Source: an uncultured Bacteroidota bacterium (GTDB lineage Bacteria > Bacteroidota > Bacteroidia > Chitinophagales > Chitinophagaceae). From it: a stretch of 64,000 nt of DNA. The translations under genes and the position numbers were made by a program. The notes below the pieces were generated by a model. The model had not been told where the DNA came from and ran no database searches. It saw nothing but the letters and a program-made list of their open reading frames with translations. Below are positions 28,251-35,564 of this stretch, piece after piece; positions within the stretch are counted from its first letter, which is position 1, and every line of letters begins with the position of its first letter. The stretch lies in assembly GCA_903905065.1 (NCBI GenBank), contig CAIVEW010000068.1, positions 62,001-126,000 on the forward strand, read 5' to 3'.

Positions 28251-28302
28251 TCTAGTCATGAGTCGTGAGTCTTCGAATGCACCAAGACAAAATAATCAAT
28301 TG

Positions 28303-28338
28303 AAATCCCGCTCCCTTTTCCGGAGCGGGATTTTCTTT
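28303..28338 (+). terminator. Terminator of secDF
   Basis: AAATCCCGCTCC (28303-28314) pairs with GGAGCGGGATTT (28322-28333), followed by TCTTTTT. Confidence 0.9.
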
Positions 28339-28354
28339 TTGATGACCCGACATT

Positions 28355-28480
28355 CGACTCACCCATGAATTTATTACGTCCGGACTTACGACACTGCCTA
28401 CCGGCAGGCAGGTTATGACTCACGACCCACCCGTGAATTTATTACGGCCGGACTCACGACTTATGACTTACGACTTATGA
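28355..28480. repeat. 38-bp direct repeat and TGACTTACGACT-type short repeats
   Basis: 28355-28392 and 28423-28460 match at 34 of 38 positions. Between them is a CTGCCTACCGGCAGGCAGG palindrome; after the second copy there is GACTTATGACTTACGACT, which recurs at 31361-31380 and, less exactly, near 13276. Intergenic; just before the mlaE promoter box (TACCTTCG, 28489-28496). Confidence 0.7.
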
Positions 28481-28504
28481 CTTTTCCCTACCTTCGCACC
28501 GGTT

Positions 28505-29245
28505 ATGAAGCGTTTTTTCGGGCATTTTGGCAAGTTGGTTTTAATGGTTTGGGATGGCTTCAGCAAGCCGGAGAACCTTAAAGTTTACTGGACCGAATTT
28601 ATGGAACAGTGTATGGATATCGGCATCGGGTCGCTGCCCATCGTTGTTATTATTTCTTTGTTCATGGGGATGGTGATGACCGTGCAATTTGCGTATCAGC
28701 TCATAAGCCCATTGATCCCTAAATCTGTAATAGGTACGCTGGTAAGGGATTCTACGATCATTGAGTTTTCTCCAACGTTAGTGTGCATAGTGCTTGCGGG
28801 CGTTATTGGTTCAAAGATCGCTTCAGAGTTGGGTAATATGCGGGTGAGCGAGCAAATTGATGCACTGGAGATAATGGGCATCAACACCAAGACCTACCTC
28901 ATCATGCCAAAGATACTTGCCGGTATGCTGATGATACCCTGTCTCATTATTATCTCCATTGCTATAAGTATATGGGGAGGATACCTGGCTGGTATGTTCT
29001 CCAACATCCTCACCCGCCAGCAATTCTTCCTCGGCCTTACGACCGGTTTTAATTCTTACAACCTTTTCTTTGCTATCATTAAAGCATTTACCTTTTCATT
29101 CTTCATAACCATCATACCTGCTTACTACGGCTATAACGTAGAAGGCGGAGCGCTGGAGATAGGCCGGTCGTCCACCAAGGCTGTGGTGCTTACCTGTGTG
29201 ATGATCCTCTGCGCTGATTATGGGCTTTCCATTCTACTGTTGTAA
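28505..29245 (+). CDS. mlaE: MlaE-family lipid ABC transporter permease
   Basis: 246 aa with about five membrane spans. The MlaE fold moves phospholipid between the membranes with an MlaF-type ATPase and an MCE protein. Family motifs seen: the LVRDSTIIEFSPTLVCIVLAG-type stretch and GSKIASELGNMRVSEQIDALE(IMG). An ATPase or MCE gene is not next to it here; normally the ATPase follows. The promoter box TACCTTCG ends 8 bp before the ATG. Confidence 0.9.
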   Translation: MKRFFGHFGKLVLMVWDGFSKPENLKVYWTEFMEQCMDIGIGSLPIVVIISLFMGMVMTVQFAYQLISPLIPKSVIGTLVRDSTIIEFSPTLVCIVLAGVIGSKIASELGNMRVSEQIDALEIMGINTKTYLIMPKILAGMLMIPCLIIISIAISIWGGYLAGMFSNILTRQQFFLGLTTGFNSYNLFFAIIKAFTFSFFITIIPAYYGYNVEGGALEIGRSSTKAVVLTCVMILCADYGLSILLL

Positions 29246-29393
29246 TAGGCCAGTGACTTTTTGTTCTCCCTTATAATATATTTAGTAATTCCTGCATTGC
29301 CCACGGGAAAAATACCCTTTTTAAATCAGGGATAATCACATTAATAAGCGCTGTTTCTGTGTGCAATTTTACATCATCAAAACACACAGGATC

Positions 29394-29591
29394 ATGAAAA
29401 CACAACCCGCAAATTATGGCACCCGCCTCACCCGCCGCGAAGTGGAAGTCTATAACCTCGTAGCCGCCGGCTTCAACACCAAGCAAATTGCTGCCATCCT
29501 TTACATCAGCGAATTCACAGTCTCCAACCACCGCAAAAACATAATGAAAAAGAAAGGCGTACGCGTAAAAGAACTAGTTGGGTTAAGCTAA
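29394..29591 (+). CDS. Stand-alone LuxR-type HTH protein
   Basis: 65 aa consisting of just the GerE/LuxR HTH: LTRREVEVYNLVAAGFNTKQ, IAAILYISEFTVSNHRKNIM, KKKGVRV. No sensory domain, so activity must be set by its level or a partner. ATG at 29394 chosen over an upstream one because it follows the gap normally and starts MKTQPANYG. Confidence 0.75.
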   Translation: MKTQPANYGTRLTRREVEVYNLVAAGFNTKQIAAILYISEFTVSNHRKNIMKKKGVRVKELVGLS

Positions 29592-29638
29592 AAGAATATT
29601 TGAAATGATAGCCCAAAACATAGGAAGTTACAATAAGT

Positions 29639-29665
29639 AAAAACGGCCCAGAGGCCGCTTTTACT
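29639..29665. terminator. Shared terminator of convergent genes
   Basis: AAAACGGCC / GGCCGCTTTT hairpin (one mismatch) between the LuxR-type gene and the convergent dinB-like gene. Confidence 0.7.
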
Positions 29666-29686
29666 TTACTATTCAAACAGCAAAAA

Positions 29687-30223
29687 TTAACTCATCTCGG
29701 CCACCGCTGCTGCTTCGGCAACAGGCATATTCATTTCGTCATAGCTTGGGCCGTACATGCCGGGAACGTGCACATCCAGCAGGCGGAGGTAAACGCTGAG
29801 CTGGCCGCGGTGGTGGTAGTGATGGCTCAGGGCCATAGAACGTACCACGGCTATCTTCGGCATGGAGAACATAACATGGTCGCCACGGCGCAGGGTCCAC
29901 ATTTTACCAAAGTCTTCATCGCTGGAATTTTCCAGGCAAGCAATAGCTTTGTTTACGTTCGTGTCCAGCTTGGCCAGCAGCTCTTCTGTGCTGGTGGAGA
30001 TTACCGGCTTGTAGTTCATGGTAGCAAGATCAAGCTCATGTGATTCCATGGTGAAGTTGATCCATCCGGGTAATTCCGCAATGTGGTTGGCGAGGTTACC
30101 CAGTTTCATAGATTTGTCGTGTGGTTTCCAGTCGTTCTTTTCTACTGGTACGCGCTCCAGAATTTTCCTGGTAGCGGCAGCTTCCATACGAAGCTCAGCA
30201 ATTAAGCCTTGATTGATTGACAT
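29687..30223 (-). CDS. DinB-family protein
   Basis: 178 aa four-helix DinB/YfiT-type protein with metal-binding His: HIAELPGWINF near the N-terminus and the SMALSHHYHHRGQLSVYLRLL motif near the C-terminus. These proteins are putative metal-dependent hydrolases or thiol transferases. Function not assignable further. Confidence 0.88.
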   Translation of the reverse strand: MSINQGLIAELRMEAAATRKILERVPVEKNDWKPHDKSMKLGNLANHIAELPGWINFTMESHELDLATMNYKPVISTSTEELLAKLDTNVNKAIACLENSSDEDFGKMWTLRRGDHVMFSMPKIAVVRSMALSHHYHHRGQLSVYLRLLDVHVPGMYGPSYDEMNMPVAEAAAVAEMS

Positions 30224-30288
30224 AGTTGTATATTTTTATGGAAATTAAGGAATAAATCTCGTTTGAAAATTGATTTAACCTAAATATC

Positions 30289-31344
30289 ATGTTAACGCGG
30301 TCAACGCTAAAAACAATAATGTTTCCCATACTGGCTTTCGTGGCATTAACGGGCTTGTACGGCTGCACACAACAAGCTGATAATCACGAAATAGCCGTCG
30401 CATTCTACAATTGCGAGAATTTTTTCGACACCGTCCACAACCCCGCAAAGGAAGATGAAGATTTTACACCCGAAGGCAGATACCACTATACACAGCGCAT
30501 CTACGAACAGAAACTCCACAACATTGCCACGGTGCTGCAAAGTATGGGCGGCGATGACGGCCCGGCGATGATAGGCATGGCTGAGGTAGAGAACAACACT
30601 GTACTCACAGACCTTGCCCACCAGCCGGAACTCGCAAAACGCAATTACAAATATGCGTGGTTCGACGGACCCGACCCACGTGGTATAAATGTGGCCCTGC
30701 TTTACAACCCCAAATACTTTGTAATGCTCGGCACAGAACCGCTGCATGTGGACCTTTCGGCCTTCGCAGGCAAGTCGTTGACCCGCGATGTGCTGCATGT
30801 ATATGGCATACTCGCCGGCGATACTGTTGACATATTTGTGAACCACTGGCCATCCCGCAGGGGCGGTGAAGATGCCAGTGACGCCAAGCGGGCAACAGCC
30901 GCACAGGTGGACAAAGATGCCATCACCACCATCATGAAGAACCGGCCGGGCGCAAAGATCATCCTCATGGGGGACCTCAACGACAACCCCACCGACAATA
31001 GCATAACCGGCATACTGGGCGCCAAAGCGGAGCCGACAGATGTTACTGAAACCGGCCTGTACGATCCGTGGACCGGCATATACAAGGGCGCAGCCGGTAC
31101 CGAGTCCTTCCGCGGTAGCTGGAACCTCTTCGATCAAGTCATTATCTCTGGTGGCTTTCTGGCTAACAGAAACAATAAGCTACGCTACGACAGGGCAGAA
31201 ATATACCGGCCCGATTTTATTGTAGACCACTACAAAGGGCACGATGGCGAACCGCACCGTTCCTTCGTAGGAACCCGTTGGATAAATGGTTACAGCGACC
31301 ATTTCCCCGTTATTCTTTACCTTTCAAATTCAAAAGCCAATTGA
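30289..31344 (+). CDS. Endonuclease/exonuclease/phosphatase (EEP) family lipoprotein
   Basis: 351 aa. Lipoprotein signal with Cys at residue 26 (LTGLYGCTQQ). EEP catalytic motifs: FYNCENFFD, GMAEVENNTV (Mg-binding Glu), FVNHWPSRRGG, LMGDLNDNPTD and the final GYSDHFPVIL (catalytic His). Divalent-metal phosphodiesterase; substrate could be DNA, RNA or phospholipid head groups. Location: outer membrane or periplasm. Confidence 0.9.
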   Translation: MLTRSTLKTIMFPILAFVALTGLYGCTQQADNHEIAVAFYNCENFFDTVHNPAKEDEDFTPEGRYHYTQRIYEQKLHNIATVLQSMGGDDGPAMIGMAEVENNTVLTDLAHQPELAKRNYKYAWFDGPDPRGINVALLYNPKYFVMLGTEPLHVDLSAFAGKSLTRDVLHVYGILAGDTVDIFVNHWPSRRGGEDASDAKRATAAQVDKDAITTIMKNRPGAKIILMGDLNDNPTDNSITGILGAKAEPTDVTETGLYDPWTGIYKGAAGTESFRGSWNLFDQVIISGGFLANRNNKLRYDRAEIYRPDFIVDHYKGHDGEPHRSFVGTRWINGYSDHFPVILYLSNSKAN

Positions 31345-31389
31345 GGTTTATTTTATTGACTCACGACTTATGACTTACGACTTTTTACA

Positions 31390-31803
31390 ATGAACATTAA
31401 CGAAGTGCCACAAGACCCCCGGAACATAAAGCCCGGAGATAAGTTGAAGAAACTGGTGTATGCTGTGGATAAAGACGGCAAGTACACCGGTGTCAATTCT
31501 GTGGGCTGGGAGGCCGAGAACGTCGTAATCAAACAGGCGTGGGACGATATAGATGAGCACCTGGCCGAAACCGAAGCAAAGGTGAAAGCTGGTACACTAA
31601 GCCCGCTGCCATACTTCATGCAAAAGAACCTGATGGACCTGGCCCTGCTGGCCCGGTATGCAGGTAAGTGGCAGTGGCAGGTGAAGCGGCACTTTAAACC
31701 AGCAGTTTTTAATAAGCTATCCCCTGCTATGCATGATAAATACGCACAAATTTTCAACATCACTACCGCCGAGCTTACAGGCTTCGGGAAAAACAATTCA
31801 TGA
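31390..31803 (+). CDS. Conserved protein co-transcribed with a BtrH-type gene
   Basis: 137 aa, soluble, mixed alpha/beta, no signal peptide and no family recognised. It is preceded by the TTATGACTTACGACT repeat (31361-31380) and overlaps the next gene by 4 bp (ATGA at 31800-31803), so the two products are likely to act together. Rich in Trp/Lys (SVGWEAENVVIKQAWDDI, GKWQWQVKRHFKP). Confidence 0.7.
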   Translation: MNINEVPQDPRNIKPGDKLKKLVYAVDKDGKYTGVNSVGWEAENVVIKQAWDDIDEHLAETEAKVKAGTLSPLPYFMQKNLMDLALLARYAGKWQWQVKRHFKPAVFNKLSPAMHDKYAQIFNITTAELTGFGKNNS

Positions 31804-32804
31804 GCAACACACCCTACGTACACCACCAGCATGCCCATTGCGAGAGCGGGGTGACTTCCAATCTACTGGCACATGAAGGCATCAACATCAGCGAGCCTAT
31901 GGCCTTTGGGATAGGCGCTGGCCTGTTCTTCGGGCATCTGCCCATGCTGAAGGTAAGCGGCATACCCGGCACCACCTACCGCACATGGCCGGGCGCTATC
32001 TTCAAGCGAGTGGCCCAGCGGCTTAACGTGACCATACATTCAGAACGGTTCAACAGCCCGGATAAGGCCATGCAGGCCCTTGACGCAGTGCTGGCCACAG
32101 GCAAGCCTGTGGGCATACTGGGCAGCGTGTTTTATCTGCCCTACCTGCCAGAGGCATTCCGTTTCCACTTCAATGCCCACAACCTGGTGTCTTATGGCAA
32201 GCAGGATGGCGAATACCTCATCAGCGATCCCATAATGGAGGACGTAACCCGCATAGCCCCGGCGGATCTCATTAAGTCGCGCTTTGCAAAGGGCGTACCG
32301 GAGCCCAAAGGGTTTATGTACTACGTCACCAGCACCTCCCGCGATATGGATATGGCCAAGGCCATTCAGCAAGGCATCAGGCAAACTTGCTTCTTCATGC
32401 TGAGCCCTCCCCTGCCTTGGTTTGGCAATAAAGCTATTTTCCTGCTGGCCAACCGCATCAGCGAGTACCCTAAGAAACTAGAGCCGCGCAAAGCTGCCCT
32501 CTACCTGGGAAATGTGGTGCGGATGCAGGAGGAGATAGGTACCGGCGGAGCAGGCTTCCGGTACATTTACGCGGCCTTCCTGCAGGAGGCAGGCCAGCTG
32601 CTGAAGCGCGACGACCTTCTTGATTTTTCCGCGCGGCTCACCGCTATTGGCGACGATTGGCGGCACTTTGCCTATAGCGCTGCCCGCATCCTCAAGGCCC
32701 GTCAATCTGACATTGTTTCTTACGACGAGCTCAGCGACCTGCTGCGTAAATGCGGCGCCGAGGAAAAGGAACTGTTCCAAAAACTCCGCAAGCTGAAATG
32801 GTAG
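31800..32804 (+). CDS. BtrH N-terminal domain protein (acyltransferase-like)
   Basis: 334 aa. The N-terminus (HHQHAHCESGVTSNLLAHEG) has the Cys that is nucleophile in BtrH-type enzymes, and PMAFGIGAGLFFGHLPML follows as in that family. In butirosin synthesis BtrH transfers an acyl group from a carrier protein to an amine; related Bacteroidota proteins occur with fatty-acid or lipid gene sets, but no ACP, ketosynthase or transporter is adjacent here. Role inferred only from the family. Confidence 0.78.
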   Translation: MSNTPYVHHQHAHCESGVTSNLLAHEGINISEPMAFGIGAGLFFGHLPMLKVSGIPGTTYRTWPGAIFKRVAQRLNVTIHSERFNSPDKAMQALDAVLATGKPVGILGSVFYLPYLPEAFRFHFNAHNLVSYGKQDGEYLISDPIMEDVTRIAPADLIKSRFAKGVPEPKGFMYYVTSTSRDMDMAKAIQQGIRQTCFFMLSPPLPWFGNKAIFLLANRISEYPKKLEPRKAALYLGNVVRMQEEIGTGGAGFRYIYAAFLQEAGQLLKRDDLLDFSARLTAIGDDWRHFAYSAARILKARQSDIVSYDELSDLLRKCGAEEKELFQKLRKLKW

Positions 32805-32910
32805 CTATCTTCTCCCTGAGCAGGTTTATAAGGGGCAGGCAGGGATGCTTCGTATGTCTACATGACACCAGCTGCCGCCCTCCCAACATAACTTATTTAT
32901 CAAAATCCCT

Positions 32911-32918
32911 TACCTTTG
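32911..32918 (+). promoter_or_regulatory. -7 box of the gtrA-like gene
   Basis: TACCTTTG, full match to TAnnTTTG, followed by CATCC; the GTG start is 17 bp on. Confidence 0.55.
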
Positions 32919-32934
32919 CATCCTAAATTTACAG

Positions 32935-33450
32935 GTGCACGATAGGATCAGACATAGTATTGTTGGGTTTATTGATTTTTTTCACCGGCCGTTCGCCCGT
33001 ATCATCCCTACCCAAACCTTCCGCTACCTCGCTTGCGGCGGTTCTAACACTGTGCTCAACATTGTTATCGAATCCCTTTGCTTTAATCACCTTTTTCACA
33101 AGCATCCCCTCCCCATCTATGGCAACCTGGCGATCACTGCCGAGGTAGGCGCCTGGATCATAGCGTTTGCTATCAGTTTCCCGGCGGGGTTCATACTGTC
33201 CCGGCATGTGGTGTTCCCCGAGTCTAACCTGCACGGCCGCATACAGCTCTTCCGGTATGCCCTTACCACGGCTACGTTTATCCTCATGACCTACCTGCTC
33301 ATCAAGGCATTCACCTTCTGCCTGCCCATGATCAACCAAACAGTGCGCTATACCGCCATCTGTATCATCACCGCTGTGCTCAGCTATATCTCCCAGCGGA
33401 AATTCACGTTTAAGACCGTGGATAAGGAAGTGGTGACATCTGAACCATGA
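32935..33450 (+). CDS. GtrA-family membrane protein, GTG start
   Basis: 171 aa with four membrane spans. The family pattern is an initial RYLACGGSNTVLNI... span (here FRYLACGGSNTVLNIVIE) and a final KFTF motif (YISQRKFTFKTVDKE). GtrA-like proteins probably flip lipid-linked sugars across the inner membrane. No ATG is available at the N-terminus; GTG at 32935 fits the promoter box spacing. Confidence 0.85.
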   Translation: MHDRIRHSIVGFIDFFHRPFARIIPTQTFRYLACGGSNTVLNIVIESLCFNHLFHKHPLPIYGNLAITAEVGAWIIAFAISFPAGFILSRHVVFPESNLHGRIQLFRYALTTATFILMTYLLIKAFTFCLPMINQTVRYTAICIITAVLSYISQRKFTFKTVDKEVVTSEP

Positions 33451-33530
33451 CCTGCCGGCAGGCAGGTTAAAGGATTCAAGGATTTCCTGATTTTTGTTGC
33501 CATCAAAGAGATAGGGATTTCCTTAGAAAG

Positions 33531-33869
33531 TTATTTCTCATCCATTAATTGCCGCACTTCCGCGAGTAAAAGAGGAATATCCTTGACGATTACTTTCCAT
33601 ATTATTGTATCATCTACTGCATCATAAGCATGTATCACCCGGTTGCGAAGGTTTACGATCTTACGAGCGGAGGATAGCGTAACTTCAGTACCTATCTTCA
33701 GCAAATTATTTGTCGCTTCCCCTATTATTTCCAGTTCTCTTTCTATTGCACGGCGTTTGGTAATATTAGCAGCATATTCATCCCATATCCTTCTTCCTTC
33801 CAGGTGAATGTCTACGTTTGATGCTGCCTGTTCTATATCTTTCAACAGTTTTTTTTCTTCCTCGGTCAT
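33531..33869 (-). CDS. hepT: HepT-like toxin (HEPN, DUF86)
   Basis: 112 aa. HEPN RNase motif Rx4HxY is seen as RNRVIHAYD, with the family IIGEATNNLL helix upstream. HepT toxins cleave RNA and are silenced by their MntA partner, which AMPylates the Tyr of the motif. The ATG overlaps the end of mntA (4 bp, 33866-33869). Confidence 0.9.
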   Translation of the reverse strand: MTEEEKKLLKDIEQAASNVDIHLEGRRIWDEYAANITKRRAIERELEIIGEATNNLLKIGTEVTLSSARKIVNLRNRVIHAYDAVDDTIIWKVIVKDIPLLLAEVRQLMDEK

Positions 33870-34168
33870 ATTAGTTGCAGTTTATGCCTATCGATGTTTG
33901 CGACGAGATAGGGATTTTTCAGCGTTTTTTCGGTAACAAGATCAACACTTTTATGTAATAGTGCCTCAAGCGCATCCGCAAGCGCAAAGTAATTGTCTGC
34001 ATAACTCACATAGTTCATATCCTCCGGAAACTTTATAATAAAATCTACATCACTTTCGGCAGTCATCGTATCCCTGGCAGCACTGCCAAACAAATATGCG
34101 CGCTCCACGCCGTATTCCAGCATGAGCTTTTTTATTTGCGTTAAGTTTTGTTCTACAACTTTTTCCAT
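33866..34168 (-). CDS. mntA: MntA-like antitoxin nucleotidyltransferase
   Basis: 100 aa. Nucleotidyltransferase signature GS-x10-DxD: LFGSAARDTMTAESDVDF. The MNT antitoxin transfers AMP to its HEPN toxin. It is upstream of and overlaps hepT. AT-rich DNA with 11-bp direct repeats lies upstream. Confidence 0.9.
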   Translation of the reverse strand: MEKVVEQNLTQIKKLMLEYGVERAYLFGSAARDTMTAESDVDFIIKFPEDMNYVSYADNYFALADALEALLHKSVDLVTEKTLKNPYLVANIDRHKLQLI

Positions 34169-34229
34169 AGGCTAAAATTACGCCTTATTGCCAACTTCCT
34201 TTTATACATTTCATAGTTTATGCTACGAT

Positions 34230-34342
34230 CAAAATATCACAGTTTTCAAGAAAAAAAGTTTTGTGGACAGCTGCACATATTTTGCTGGTTATCAATGATC
34301 AGACTTTTTGAAAATATCACAAAAATATCACACGAATATCAC
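34230..34342. repeat. 11-bp direct repeats upstream of mntA/hepT
   Basis: Three tandem copies of NNNAATATCAC at 34310-34320, 34321-34331 and 34332-34342 with exactly 11-bp period, and a fourth copy at 34230-34240. Each is one helical turn, so they would lie on the same face of DNA. They lie 60-175 bp upstream of mntA and could be operator iterons. The remaining bases to about 34620 show no gene. Confidence 0.6.
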
Positions 34343-34678
34343 ATGTTTTTTTGGGGTTTTGCGGGCTCGCTGAAGCATGCCATTTATTGTTATTTGTAAC
34401 TGAGTTTCCGCTACGCCCATGTATTGAAAACCGGCACAAAGGTAAAGCAAGAAGCGCACTGGGTGGTGCTTTTGGGGCGAAAAGATATGCACAAATCTTG
34501 TCTGAATCAGAATTGGCCAGAATTGTCGAATTTTCGGAATTGAGCGAAAAAGATACCATGTTATTGCTCCGTTAGTGCAACGGCTTTGTAGCGCAAGTAT
34601 AATCGATCGAGATACAGCCCCCCGTGGCGGACGCAACCTATTCGCGATGGAAAAATTACGATGAGAAATTATGGTGAA

Positions 34679-34816
34679 GCCAGTTTTAAACTGGCTAAAT
34701 TATTTGGGCACGAGTCGGCTGCGCTCGTGGATTTGCTACAGACTCGCGCCAGTGTGAAATTATTTGGGCACGAGTCGGCTGCGCCCATGGATTTGTTACA
34801 TACTTGCGCCAGTGTG
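34679..34816. repeat. 60-bp tandem duplication with hairpins
   Basis: Unit 1 at 34697-34756 and unit 2 at 34757-34816, exactly 60 bp each and about 90 percent alike. Within a unit GGCACGAGTC and GACTCGCGCC can pair as a long hairpin and CACGAG/CTCGTG is a shorter one. It is preceded by the palindrome GCCAGTTTTAAACTGGC (34679-34695). Looks like a REP-type repeat. The 78-codon frame through it is judged non-coding. Confidence 0.65.
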
Positions 34817-34840
34817 AGCTTTTGTCTGCTGCAACTTCGA

Positions 34841-34930
34841 TCACAAAAAATAAAACACAGAATATACTACCAATGTAAAAAACGCGATAAGAACTAATAA
34901 ATAAGCAGTCATAGGAATAATATCTCTCAT
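34841..34930 (-). CDS. Candidate 29-aa single-span membrane peptide
   Basis: Too short for normal gene calling. Starts ATG at 34928-34930, begins MRDIIPMTAYLLVL, continues with one hydrophobic span of about 22 residues (Phe/Val/Leu/Tyr) and ends SVFYFL before TGA at 34841-34843. What supports it is the promoter: a TATGTTTG -7 box (34960-34967) with the same 18-bp palindrome at the same distance as in three neighbouring genes. Its leader can form a hairpin (CCCCG...CGGGG). Resembles small regulators of membrane complexes; partner unknown. Confidence 0.5.
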   Translation of the reverse strand: MRDIIPMTAYLLVLIAFFTLVVYSVFYFL

Positions 34931-34959
34931 TACAATTGGCCCCGTTTTTTATCGGGGGG

Positions 34960-35006
34960 CAAACATACCACTAACGAACGGTGCACGTATCCCTAGTTCT
35001 AGTAGT
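34960..35006 (-). promoter_or_regulatory. Palindrome-driven promoter of the 29-aa peptide
   Basis: Palindrome ATCCCTAGTTCTAGTAGT at 34989-35006; -7 box TATGTTTG on the minus strand at 34960-34967. The near edge of the palindrome is 22 bp from the first T of the box. Directed toward the small ORF at 34930. Confidence 0.65.
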
Positions 35007-35030
35007 TTTTTTGACTATGCCCGGAAATAA

Positions 35031-35062
35031 TAAAGCCGGCCGGAGAACAGGCCGGCCTTTTA
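35031..35062. terminator. Terminator of the two-component operon (bidirectional)
   Basis: GCCGGCC (35035-35041) pairs with GGCCGGC (35050-35056), loop GGAGAACA. T-rich on both sides, so on the minus strand it ends the operon and it also insulates the promoter at 34960-35006. Confidence 0.8.
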
Positions 35063-35150
35063 TTTACTAATCAGTATGAGCTGTTTATGTGCACTCCACG
35101 GGCGTGTAACCAGCAGGTTCCATTTGAGGGTAATTGTTGGAACCGGTTTT

Positions 35151-35558
35151 CTAATGCTTGTTGCTATTAAGGTCTGCCTCTTTTTCCTTCCGAATGGCGT
35201 GGCTGATCACGTTGATCAGCTCTTTTGCAAAGAATGGCTTTGTAACATAGCCGTCGGCACCCATGTTGAGGCCTTTCAGCACATCTTTCTCATCGGCATA
35301 TGCAGAGAGAAAAATAAAGGGGATCTTGTAAAGGCGCGGCTCGCTTTTTACCATCGTAAGGATGTTGTAACCGGAGATGTCCGGCAGGTTTATGTCGCAA
35401 ATGATCAGGTCAATTTCTAGTGCATGTTTTTTCAAAAGCTCAAAGGCAGCAAACCCAGCCGGGGCAAAAAGAGTTTCGTAACCGCCTGCCTCAATGATAA
35501 ATTTAATAGACTCCGCAAGGGCCAGTTCATCTTCTATAATGAGTATGGTTTCTTTCAT
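35151..35558 (-). CDS. Receiver-only response regulator
   Basis: 135 aa; just a CheY-like receiver. Phosphoacceptor Asp in LIICDINLPDISGYN, the acidic pair IEDELALAE at the N-terminus and Lys in YVTKPF. No output domain, so a phosphorelay intermediate or a protein-binding switch. Last gene of an operon starting at 39292; 6 bp after the kinase gene. Confidence 0.93.
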   Translation of the reverse strand: MKETILIIEDELALAESIKFIIEAGGYETLFAPAGFAAFELLKKHALEIDLIICDINLPDISGYNILTMVKSEPRLYKIPFIFLSAYADEKDVLKGLNMGADGYVTKPFFAKELINVISHAIRKEKEADLNSNKH

Positions 35559-35564
35559 GCTTTT

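Noticed and set aside
34310-34342. CRISPR-like short repeats
   Set aside because: Units are 11 bp without spacers and no cas genes are present; better seen as operator-like iterons.
34317-34636. Minus-strand frames (80 and 102 codons) upstream of mntA
   Set aside because: They share the same low-complexity DNA in two frames, have no domain and cross the 11-bp repeats; I considered a recombinase remnant but found no catalytic motif.
34661-34897. 78-codon frame across the 60-bp repeats, giving a 20-residue protein repeat
   Set aside because: The 60-bp unit is a multiple of three only by size; the hairpins explain the sequence and the frame overlaps the better-supported minus-strand 29-aa ORF.
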